Positions 1 to 6,233 of a stretch of 10,749 bases of DNA are shown here, piece after piece; within the stretch, counting starts at the first letter, position 1; every line of letters starts with the position of its first letter. The stretch is taken from positions 1 through 10,749 of the forward strand of contig DATFLK010000178.1 in the NCBI GenBank assembly GCA_035267815.1, read 5' to 3'. Position numbers and translations under genes: made by a program. The notes beneath the pieces are model-generated. The model made no database searches. It was not told where the DNA came from and saw only the letters and a program-made list of their open reading frames with translations. This DNA comes from DATFLK01 sp035267815 (GTDB lineage: Bacteria; Pseudomonadota; Zetaproteobacteria; Mariprofundales; Mariprofundaceae).

Positions 1-1052
1 ACGGCGTGTGCCAGTGCCTCTTCGTATTCGACCTGATCGTTTTCGACCAGTTGTTGAAGGTGTTGGTCGAAGGTCTGGCTGCCGTAGAGTGTGGTGCCTT
101 CATCCATGGCGCGTGGAATCTCCTGCCAGCGATCCGGATCGATCATGAAATGCTTGATCACCGAGTTCCGGATCATGATCTCCAGTGCGACAATGCGGCC
201 CTTGCCGTTTTTCAGTGGTAGCAGTTTCTGCACGATCACGGCGCGCAGGTTCTCGGCCAGACGTTCGCGAATGGCGGCCTGTTCATCCAGTCCAAAGGCG
301 GACATGATGCGCTGCAGGGTGCCGATAGCCGTGGTTGCATGGACAGTCGCCATCACCAGGTGGCCAGTCTCCGCGGCCTGCAGGGCGGACTGGATGACCT
401 CCCGGTCGCGTGCCTCGCCGACGACGATGATATCGGGTGCCTCCCGCATGGCATCATTCAGGCCCTGGGCATAGTCCAGAACGTCGCGGCCAAGTTCCCG
501 CTGGCATACCGTGCCCTTGTGGGTGGTGCCGTAGTGGAACTCCATCGGATCCTCGATGGTGACTGCATGGACGGGACGATTTCGGATCACGTGATTAAGC
601 ATGGCCGCCAGGGTGGTGCTTTTGCCCGAACCGGTGGCACCCGCCATTAATACCAGTCCGCTTCGGTGGTTGGTGATATCTTGGATGATGGGCGGCAGGC
701 GCAGTTCGTCGAAACCGGGGATGCGTTTGGGGATGATGCGCGACACGATCCCGAAGTTGTTGTCGGTACGCATGATATGGACCCTGAAACGGGCCACATC
801 CTCCAATGAGTAGTGGAAATCCAGACTGTGCAGCGATTCGGGGTCGATACTTTCGGGCAGCACCCGGGTCATGTGGTGGATCATCTCGATGATCTGGTCG
901 CGCGAGGGCGGGGGCATTTTATCCGGCGAGACCGTCATGATGGTACCGTTGATGCGCATACGAATGCGATCATCGGTGCGCAGGATCAGGTCTGAGGCCT
1001 GGTTCTTGTGCGCTGCCAGCAGCAGGTCGTCGATCAGATGCCAATCGGACAT
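1..1052 (-). CDS. Third PilT/PilU-family twitching ATPase (3' end cut off by window edge)
   Basis: This gene reads leftwards from ATG at 1052-1050 and leaves the window after 350 complete codons, so the C-terminus is missing. I translated it by hand. It is a GspE/PilT-family hexameric ATPase with an N-terminal PAS-like domain (about residues 5-110) followed by a RecA-like core. Walker A is GATGSGKST at 138-146 (Lys144). The IEDP Asp box is near 166-169, the Walker B end reads VVGEARD with Glu213, and the His box reads GHLVMATVHAT at 230-240. All catalytic positions are intact, so it should hydrolyse ATP. It differs from true PilT in lacking the AIRNLIR motif (here IRNSVIKHF, 295-302) and in having GEARD where its two neighbours have GELRD or GEIRD. 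It starts 16 bases after the pilU stop with no clear Shine-Dalgarno, which suggests coupling to pilU. Family membership is firm. Whether it works as a second PilU-like accessory retraction ATPase is inference. Confidence 0.9.
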   Translation of the reverse strand, partial: MSDWHLIDDLLLAAHKNQASDLILRTDDRIRMRINGTIMTVSPDKMPPPSRDQIIEMIHHMTRVLPESIDPESLHSLDFHYSLEDVARFRVHIMRTDNNFGIVSRIIPKRIPGFDELRLPPIIQDITNHRSGLVLMAGATGSGKSTTLAAMLNHVIRNRPVHAVTIEDPMEFHYGTTHKGTVCQRELGRDVLDYAQGLNDAMREAPDIIVVGEARDREVIQSALQAAETGHLVMATVHATTAIGTLQRIMSAFGLDEQAAIRERLAENLRAVIVQKLLPLKNGKGRIVALEIMIRNSVIKHFMIDPDRWQEIPRAMDEGTTLYGSQTFDQHLQQLVENDQVEYEEALAHA

Positions 1053-1068
1053 ATCTGTTTTCGGCAGC

Positions 1069-2232
1069 TCAGATCTTGAGTTCGGTCGAGCCGTCTGAGT
1101 CGCTGCTCAATTTGTCGATATCGGAGCCTTCCTCGCCGTTGCCCTCGATTTTGGCCATCTTGATCTTGAGGCGGAGGTCGTTCACGGAGTCGGCGTTCCG
1201 CATCGCATCCTCCTCGTTGATCTGGCCATTCTGCCACAGTTTCAGGAGGTGCTGATCGAAGGTCTGCATGCCATAGTTCTCGCCTGCGGCCATTGCCTCC
1301 TTGATGGTGGAGATCTCTCCCTTCATGATCAGATCGCTGATACGGGGGGTGTTGATCAGAACCTCGATGGCGGCTACCCGGTTGCCGTCAGTTGTGCGTA
1401 TCAGGCGTTGTGAAAGCACGGCCTTCAGGTTGAGCGCAAGATTCAGGACCACCTGGGGATGAATCTCCTGCGGGAAGAAATTGATGATTCGCTCCATTGC
1501 CTGGTTGGCGTTGTTGGCATGCAGCGTGGCGAGACAGAGATGACCGGTCTCGGCAAATTCGAGCGCGTGCTCCATGGTTTTGCGGTCGCGAATCTCGCCG
1601 ATCAGGATCACATCTGGCGCCTGACGCAGTGTGTTCTTCAGGGCTGCCTCGTACTCCAGTGTGTCCGTGCCGACCTCGCGCTGGGTGATCACCGATTTCT
1701 TGTGTTCGTGCACAAATTCGACCGGATCCTCAATCGTAATGATGTGTCCGGCCTGATTCTCGTTACGGTAGTTGATCATGGCTGCCAGCGAGGTCGACTT
1801 ACCGCTTCCTGTCGCACCGACCATGATGACCAGGCCGCGCTTGGTCATGGTGATATCCTTGAATATCTCGGGCAGGCCCAGCTCGTCTAGCGTGGGCACC
1901 TGAGTCTTGATCTGTCGGATCACCATGCCCACGTTGCCTCGCTGACGGAAGATATTGACGCGGAATCGGCCCATATCGGGGTAGGCCAGCGCGAGATTCA
2001 TCTCGTATTCAGCCGAGAAGGCGGCGCGCTGTTTCTCGCTCATGGTCGAGTTGGCCAACTGCTCGCACTGTACGGAATTGAGTGGTGGCTGTTTCAGCGG
2101 ATAGACCACGCCGTTGATTCGGTAGGCTGGGGGCATGCCTGCAGTGATGTAGAGGTCGGATGCATCTTTTTTGACCATCACCATGAGCATCTGTTTGATG
2201 GATAGTTTCTGACCAGCTTCTTCTGCACTCAT
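1069..2232 (-). CDS. pilU: PilU, accessory retraction ATPase of type IV pili
   Basis: PilU is a cytoplasmic PilT-like hexameric ATPase that works with PilT at the base of the type IV pilus to raise retraction force. The 387-residue product matches the PilU subfamily in length and in several stretches: SDLYITAG near the N-terminus, Walker A GATGSGKST (139-147, Lys145), GHIITIEDP (162-170), TLRQAPDVILIGEIRD (201-216, Glu213), and the His box GHLCLATLHANNANQ. The ending NADSVNDLRLKIK (346-358) is PilU-like. It lacks the AIRNLIR motif of PilT, as PilU does. A Ser/Asp/Glu-rich tail (about 362-386) follows the core and is probably disordered. The start at 2232 is supported by a GGGAG on the minus strand (plus positions 2239-2243) six bases upstream. 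It lies 58 bases downstream of pilT and is probably co-transcribed with it. Confidence 0.93.
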   Translation of the reverse strand: MSAEEAGQKLSIKQMLMVMVKKDASDLYITAGMPPAYRINGVVYPLKQPPLNSVQCEQLANSTMSEKQRAAFSAEYEMNLALAYPDMGRFRVNIFRQRGNVGMVIRQIKTQVPTLDELGLPEIFKDITMTKRGLVIMVGATGSGKSTSLAAMINYRNENQAGHIITIEDPVEFVHEHKKSVITQREVGTDTLEYEAALKNTLRQAPDVILIGEIRDRKTMEHALEFAETGHLCLATLHANNANQAMERIINFFPQEIHPQVVLNLALNLKAVLSQRLIRTTDGNRVAAIEVLINTPRISDLIMKGEISTIKEAMAAGENYGMQTFDQHLLKLWQNGQINEEDAMRNADSVNDLRLKIKMAKIEGNGEEGSDIDKLSSDSDGSTELKI

Positions 2233-2261
2233 GCTGTTCTCCCGTCACTTAATGAATGGTG

Positions 2262-2283
2262 GATGGCGAGTATCCATGCCATC
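2262..2283 (-). other. Small inverted repeat in the pilT-pilU gap
   Basis: GATGGC at 2262-2267 pairs with GCCATC at 2278-2283 across a 10-base loop, just after the pilT stop and upstream of the pilU ribosome-binding site. There is no U-tract, so it does not look like an intrinsic terminator. It might be an mRNA hairpin affecting processing or differential expression, but a six-pair stem can occur by chance. Confidence 0.2.
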
Positions 2284-2290
2284 TGCTCCG

Positions 2291-3343
2291 CTATACCGAA
2301 CCGCCGCCGAAAAGCTTTTTGTTCTGGGCTTTTTCCAGTGCCGATTGCTGGGTGATCTTGCGGGCATTGACGAGCCGCTGCAGATCGGAGTCCAGTGTCT
2401 GCATGCCTTCGCGTTGTGCCGTCTGCATAACGGAGACCATCTGCGGCACCTTGTTTTCACGGATGAGGTTCCGGATAGCGGGGGTGCCGAGCATGATCTC
2501 ATGGGCCGCCACGCGTCCCTGGCCATCGGCGGTCTTGAGCAGCGTCTGCGAGATCACGGCACGCAGCGATTCAGAGAGCATGGCACGCATCATCTCCTTT
2601 TCCTCTGCCGGGAAGACGTCGATGATGCGGTCGATGGTTTTCGGGGCGGAGGAGGTATGTAGCGTGCCGAAGACCATATGGCCGGTTTCTGCGGCCGTCA
2701 GTGCCAGACGGATGGTTTCGAGGTCGCGGAGCTCGCCGACCAGGATGACGTCCGGATCCTCACGCAGAGCGCTACGTAGGGCGTTGGCAAAGGAGTGGGT
2801 GTGCGGCCCCAGCTCGCGCTGTGAGACCAGACTGTTCTTGGTTTCATGCACGAACTCGATGGGGTCCTCAATGGTCAGGATATGGCCGCGCTCGTTCTCG
2901 TTGCGGTGATTGACCATGGCGGCCAGCGTGGTCGACTTACCGGAACCGGTCGGACCGGTGACCAGACAGATGCCGCGTGGTGTCATGGCGATATCCTTGA
3001 AGATATCGGGGCATTTGAGATCGTCGAGCGGGATCACCTCATTGGGAACCACGCGGAAGGCGGCGCTCATGCCGCGGTTCTGCCAGAATGCGTTGACACG
3101 GAAACGGGCGATATCTCCGAGGGAGAAGGAGAAGTCCAGTTCCAGATGTTCCTCGAAGGTCTTGCGCTGGGTGTTAGTCATGATGTCGTAGACCATGCTC
3201 TGCACTTCGCGCGCCTCCAAGGGCGGCATCTTGATGCGGGTGATGTCGCCATGAATGCGGATCATGGGTGGTTCGCCGGCGGATATGTGCAGATCCGAGG
3301 CCTTGTTTTTGACCGTAAAGGCCAGCAATTCGGAAACGTCCAT
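2291..3343 (-). CDS. pilT: PilT, type IV pilus retraction ATPase
   Basis: PilT depolymerises type IV pili by ATP-driven retraction, powering twitching motility and DNA uptake. The 350-residue product has the usual PilT length and start (MDVSELLAF, ASDLHISAG). Visible motifs are Walker A GPTGSGKST (130-138, Lys136), ILTIEDPIEFVHE (155-167), the Asp box/Walker B LREDPDVILVGELRD (193-207, Glu204), the His box GHMVFGTLHTSSA (221-233), and the PilT-specific AIRNLIRE (289-296) needed for retraction in characterised homologues. The open frame continues upstream to 3718, but the ATG at 3343 is chosen because it matches the family N-terminus and has a strong GGAGGGG on the minus strand (plus positions 3348-3354) a few bases upstream. 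It is the first gene of a leftward pilT-pilU-third ATPase cluster and is divergent from the V-type ATPase operon. Confidence 0.96.
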   Translation of the reverse strand: MDVSELLAFTVKNKASDLHISAGEPPMIRIHGDITRIKMPPLEAREVQSMVYDIMTNTQRKTFEEHLELDFSFSLGDIARFRVNAFWQNRGMSAAFRVVPNEVIPLDDLKCPDIFKDIAMTPRGICLVTGPTGSGKSTTLAAMVNHRNENERGHILTIEDPIEFVHETKNSLVSQRELGPHTHSFANALRSALREDPDVILVGELRDLETIRLALTAAETGHMVFGTLHTSSAPKTIDRIIDVFPAEEKEMMRAMLSESLRAVISQTLLKTADGQGRVAAHEIMLGTPAIRNLIRENKVPQMVSVMQTAQREGMQTLDSDLQRLVNARKITQQSALEKAQNKKLFGGGSV

Positions 3344-3380
3344 CAAACCCCTCCAACTCCAGTGATGATGACGGCCTGCC

Positions 3381-3410
3381 AGCATAGGTGAAAGGTTGGT
3401 GGCTGTGCAA
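3381..3410 (-). promoter_or_regulatory. Weak candidate sigma-70 promoter for pilT
   Basis: On the minus strand TTGCAC (plus 3405-3410) and TATGCT (plus 3381-3386) are separated by 18 bases and lie about 40-65 bases upstream of the pilT start. The match to TTGACA/TATAAT is only partial (three of six and four of six). The location fits, but the sequence alone is weak evidence. Confidence 0.3.
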
Positions 3411-3451
3411 CAGGCGCATGCTAACCGCCCGGGACCGTTCGATGGGAACAA

Positions 3452-3460
3452 TGCTATAAT
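3452..3460 (+). promoter_or_regulatory. Extended -10 promoter for the V-type ATPase operon
   Basis: TGC followed by a perfect TATAAT (3455-3460) forms an extended -10 element. I see no good -35 hexamer 16-18 bases upstream, which is common for extended -10 promoters. Transcription would start near 3466-3468, leaving a leader of about 60 bases before the subunit I ATG at 3528. It sits in the divergent region and is the only convincing rightward promoter before the operon. Confidence 0.6.
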
Positions 3461-3527
3461 GGGATTTGTGGCCTGATATGTGATATGGCTCATCTTCCCG
3501 AGCAGGTCCGGAAAGGGTGGCGCATTG

Positions 3528-5069
3528 ATGCTGTTTCCCCAGAGAATGTTGCGTCTGGTGTGGTTCGTGCCAGAGGATCGGCTCGTCCCCAGCCTCGAGT
3601 TTTTGGCGGATAGCGGTGCCTTCCACCTCTCCCGTCGATGTCTGCTGGGTTCGTCGCGCGATATCTCTGCTTGGCAGCAGGCCTTCGACGATCGGCAGCA
3701 ACGGACAAGGGAGCGCACACGCCTGCAGCTATTGGACCGTCTTCCCGAGCAAACCCTGCTCCATTACGGCCTGGGAGAGTCGACCGACGCATCGGTCCTG
3801 CAAGCAGGGGTGCTCACCGGAGAAGACGGTATGTTCCTGTGGGCGGGCAGTGATACTCCACCGGATGCGGTGGTGGCCCATCTGTATGACAAGATTGGGG
3901 CCCCATTGCCCGATCTTCCTCTGGATCTGGATGACAGTCAGTGGCGATTACTGTTCGATACAGCCGCCTCGATCGGATATATCGAGTCATGGGCGGTGAT
4001 TGACGGCTGGGTGCCCGATAGCGAGGTAGCTTCCCTCCGCGGTGCCCTGAAGGACGAGCCGGCCTGTTTTGTGCCGGCAGAGACATCGGGACTCGGCATG
4101 GAAAGGGTGCCCGTAAAATTCAGCCGGCCGGCGTTTCTGGACGGATTTGGCACCCTGATGGGGGCGTTCGGTGTGACCGGCTACCGCGAACTGGATCCCT
4201 CTCCGTTTCTGGCCATCGGCTTTATCATGATCTTCGGGATGATGTTTGCCGATCTGGGGCAGGGAGCCGTGATGTTTCTGGCTGGTCTTTGGCTCAGGGG
4301 TTGGAGTCTACATACCGACAGGGACGCGTGGCACCGGTTTTCCCAGGTGCTGATTCCCATCGGGCTCTCTGCGGCCCTGTTCGGGATCCTGTTCGGGAGC
4401 TGTTTCTCACGCGACGACTTGATCGGTGCATTGTGGTTCCGGCCGATGCAGCAGATGCTGTTCTATATTGGTATCAGCCTGCTGATCGGCATGATAACCA
4501 TCAGCTTCGGACTGATTCTGGGACTGTTCAACGCTTGGCGGATGGGGCGCTGGCGGCAGGTGCTTTGGCACCATTTCGGGCCGCTTGGTCTGATCTTCTA
4601 TCTGGGGTTAGGCGGCGTGGGAGGCGGTCTGGTCATCGCCCACGAGGATCTGGTCATGGCGGGCGGTGTCTGTTGTGCGATCAGCATGGCGATGGTCAGT
4701 GTTCACCAGATGTACATCATGCGTGGTAGTCGCCTATTCATGCGGATCTTTATTACAATGCTCGAACTATATGATTTCATTCTAAGGTTTGTGATACAGA
4801 CAGCCTCATTTGTTCGCGTGGTTGCATTCACGGTAGCCCATCTGGCTCTCTCCGAAATGCTGATGATGCTGACCGATTCCTTAGGGGGGCACCCTTGGGC
4901 GGCATGGAGTGTATTTATCGTCGGCAACGGTCTTATCATCGTAGTCGAGGGTGCCTTGGTCGCGATTCAGGTTCTGCGCTTGCATTTCTTCGAATTCTTT
5001 ACCAAATTCGTAACAGGTGAGGGGCAATTGTTCCGGCCGTTGACGAGAGGAAGGGAGAGGCCGATATGA
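3528..5069 (+). CDS. V-type ATPase subunit I (membrane stator, half-channel subunit), short form
   Basis: Subunit I (the bacterial/archaeal counterpart of eukaryotic subunit a) carries the ion half-channels beside the c-ring and anchors the peripheral stalks. The 513-residue product has a soluble N-terminal half and about seven or eight hydrophobic segments from about 227 onward. Family marks are IESWAVIDGWVPDSEV (152-167), FGMMFADLGQG (236-246, usually FGMMFGDxGHG), SFVRVVAF with Arg430 as the likely essential channel arginine, VEGALVAIQVLRLHFFEFF (473-491) and GEGQLFRPL (497-505). The start at ATG 3528 gives MLFPQRM, like family N-termini, and has AAGGG upstream. A GTG at 3480 would add 16 unlikely residues. 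Family members are usually around 600-660 residues. The shortfall lies in the cytoplasmic domain (about 225 residues instead of about 330). Its TGA overlaps the ATG of the c-subunit gene (ATGA). Confidence 0.93.
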   Translation: MLFPQRMLRLVWFVPEDRLVPSLEFLADSGAFHLSRRCLLGSSRDISAWQQAFDDRQQRTRERTRLQLLDRLPEQTLLHYGLGESTDASVLQAGVLTGEDGMFLWAGSDTPPDAVVAHLYDKIGAPLPDLPLDLDDSQWRLLFDTAASIGYIESWAVIDGWVPDSEVASLRGALKDEPACFVPAETSGLGMERVPVKFSRPAFLDGFGTLMGAFGVTGYRELDPSPFLAIGFIMIFGMMFADLGQGAVMFLAGLWLRGWSLHTDRDAWHRFSQVLIPIGLSAALFGILFGSCFSRDDLIGALWFRPMQQMLFYIGISLLIGMITISFGLILGLFNAWRMGRWRQVLWHHFGPLGLIFYLGLGGVGGGLVIAHEDLVMAGGVCCAISMAMVSVHQMYIMRGSRLFMRIFITMLELYDFILRFVIQTASFVRVVAFTVAHLALSEMLMMLTDSLGGHPWAAWSVFIVGNGLIIVVEGALVAIQVLRLHFFEFFTKFVTGEGQLFRPLTRGRERPI

Positions 5070-5419
5070 AACGGACACAACCGATGAAACGGTGGGTATG
5101 GGGGATCTGTGGCGTCATGCTCGGGTTTGTGGCGCTGGGCACCATCATGTTGATGACCATGCCGGAAGCGAAGGCGGACGCTGCCTCCTCGACCAACGCC
5201 ATGCTGGCTCACTGGGGCTATTATATGGCTGCAGCTCTGGCGACAGGGCTCTCCAGCTTCGGTGCCGGCATCGCCGTGAGCCAGGTTGGGGCTGCGGCCA
5301 TTGCGGCGATCTCCGAGAAGCCCGAGATGTTGGGGCGTGTCCTGATTATTGTCGGTCTGGCCGAGGGGATTGCTATCTACGGTCTGATCATCTCCTTTCT
5401 GATCATCTCACGTATATGA
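5066..5419 (+). CDS. V-type ATPase subunit K (c-ring proteolipid, two-helix type)
   Basis: This is the rotor-ring subunit that carries the translocated ion through the membrane. The 117-residue product has an N-terminal hydrophobic stretch (about 12-32), a small polar region with an AxA pattern (35-37, then ADA 37-39), then two hydrophobic helices (about 50-82 and 90-115) joined by the polar loop SEKPEM. The carboxylate expected in the second helix is Glu100, in GLAEGIAIYG. The Gly/Ala-rich first helix ATGLSSFGAGIAVSQVGAAA is typical of c-subunits. Only one hairpin with one carboxylate is present, as in bacterial Thermus-type rings, unlike four-helix NtpK. The N-terminal stretch is probably a cleaved signal or a third helix. 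Ion choice (H+ or Na+) cannot be settled. Glu100 is followed by Gly rather than Ser/Thr, which mildly favours H+. The start has a purine-rich GGAAGGGAGAGG upstream and an ATGA overlap with subunit I. Confidence 0.92.
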   Translation: MKRTQPMKRWVWGICGVMLGFVALGTIMLMTMPEAKADAASSTNAMLAHWGYYMAAALATGLSSFGAGIAVSQVGAAAIAAISEKPEMLGRVLIIVGLAEGIAIYGLIISFLIISRI

Positions 5420-5655
5420 GCCCGCCGGTCCGGATGCGGGGCACGCCCGAGGAGGCGCTGCTGTTCCGGATGTTGGGTATTTCCGAACCGGACAGGGAGG
5501 AGGCGTGCCTGCTCCTGCTGGGCGTGCGGGAGGAGATGCCCGTTGATACCGACCTGTATGTACGCCTGCCGGATCCCGCACACCCGTTGCTGGAAACGGA
5601 GCAGCTTGCAGAGGCGCTGGGACGGGCGGTGGGCCATGGCGGGCTGAAGATATGA
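5416..5655 (+). CDS. Small unknown protein (79 aa) encoded between subunits K and E
   Basis: I do not recognise this product. Its ATG overlaps the subunit K stop (ATGA at 5416-5419), and its own TGA overlaps the ATG of subunit E (ATGA at 5652-5655). This precise fit on both sides is strong evidence that it is a real coupled gene. The product is soluble, leucine-rich and acidic, with a probable helix (PEEALLFRMLG, residues 11-21), a hydrophobic strand-like stretch (ACLLLLGV, 31-38), a Pro-rich turn (LPDPAHP) and a second helix (TEQLAEALGRAV). No signal or membrane segment is seen. In other V-type operons small subunits such as F (about 100 residues, starting with a Rossmann-like strand) are encoded near here. 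This protein lacks the usual F start (IAVIGD-like), so an F role is only a guess. There is no obvious Shine-Dalgarno, so translation probably depends on readthrough coupling from K. Confidence 0.75.
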   Translation: MSPPVRMRGTPEEALLFRMLGISEPDREEACLLLLGVREEMPVDTDLYVRLPDPAHPLLETEQLAEALGRAVGHGGLKI

Positions 5656-6233
5656 ACGATGGTCATCTCGAACGCCTCCTTGGCGAAATCGATCGCAAGC
5701 TGGCGCAGCGCCTAGATGATATCGGGCATGGAGAGCACGAGGAGGCGAGACAGCTGGAGGATCACGCAAAGCACCAGTTGCAGGCCGAAATGGACGAGTT
5801 GCGGCATGCTGAAGGGCAGAGAATGGCGCGATACCATGAACGGGCCATTCGTCAGGCTAATCAATCCTCTCGTGAATCGTTATGGCAGTGCCAGCATGCC
5901 TGTATGGATGAAGTGGTGAGGTCGATTCGGAATGAGCTGACAAAAAAGAAGGGCGTCAAAACATGGCTCAAGGCATGGCTTCCTGAGGCCAGGAGGCGTC
6001 TGGCGGATGATGCCGACCTGGAGCTTCTGGTCAGTCCCGCTTGGCAGAAATTGGCGGGTGATGATGCCGAAGAGATTCCGGTTCGGACAGTACCTATGCT
6101 TGGCGGCGCCATTCTTCGGGAGCGGTCGAGCGGGATTGAGGTGGATGGCTCTTGGGAGCGCAGACTTGCGAGGTTGAATACCCTGTTATGGCAGCGGTGG
6201 CATGAAAGTATCGGCAAACATCATCAGGATTAA
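5652..6233 (+). CDS. V-type ATPase subunit E (peripheral stalk)
   Basis: Subunit E forms the outer stalk with a G/H-type partner and holds the A3B3 head against rotation. The 193-residue product has the family layout: a long charged coiled-coil N-terminal half (about 1-90, rich in Glu, Arg, Gln and His) and a small globular C-terminal domain. The C-terminal signature LGGAILRERSSGIEVDGSWE (149-168), followed by RRLARLNTLL, matches the subunit E pattern in which GG-x-hydrophobic-L-R is followed by I-E-V-D and then a final helix. Length is normal (about 180-200). The ATG overlaps the stop of the preceding small gene by four bases, and its 3' end overlaps subunit A by 32 bases. The sequence is divergent in the coil, so identification rests mainly on the C-terminal signature and operon position. 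Confidence 0.87.
   Translation: MNDGHLERLLGEIDRKLAQRLDDIGHGEHEEARQLEDHAKHQLQAEMDELRHAEGQRMARYHERAIRQANQSSRESLWQCQHACMDEVVRSIRNELTKKKGVKTWLKAWLPEARRRLADDADLELLVSPAWQKLAGDDAEEIPVRTVPMLGGAILRERSSGIEVDGSWERRLARLNTLLWQRWHESIGKHHQD

Larger units (their letters stand above)
3344..3527. other. Divergent intergenic region between pilT and the V-ATPase operon
   Basis: These 184 bases hold control signals for both directions. From left to right they contain the pilT Shine-Dalgarno (3348-3354, minus strand), a weak leftward promoter candidate (3381-3410), a short inverted repeat GTTC-gatgg-GAAC (3437-3449), the rightward extended -10 (3452-3460), a tandem copy of TGATATG (3474-3480 and 3481-3487), and a purine-rich AAGGG (3513-3517) about ten bases before the subunit I ATG. 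No small gene or RNA gene is evident. Confidence 0.6.

Noticed and set aside
1459..1890. Open frames on the plus strand opposite the pil ATPases (for example 1459-1890, 2256-2909, 2846-3391)
   Set aside because: They are antisense to strongly conserved PilT/PilU coding sequence and look like codon-bias shadows.
2262..2283. Intrinsic terminator between pilT and pilU
   Set aside because: The stem is only six pairs with a ten-base loop and has no following U-tract.
3480..3527. GTG start at 3480 for subunit I
   Set aside because: It would add 16 residues not expected in the family, has no clear ribosome-binding site, and lies close to the predicted transcription start. ATG 3528 fits better.
3344..3718. 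Upstream extension of the pilT frame to 3718 (475 aa)
   Set aside because: The ATG at 3343 matches the PilT family N-terminus and has a strong GGAGGGG. The extension lies antisense to subunit I and has a non-protein-like composition.
5092..5415. Longer version of the small gene, starting at 5092
   Set aside because: The extra part is read out of frame through subunit K and is rich in Cys, His and Arg, which is typical of a shadow frame. Only the part from 5416 lies clear of K.
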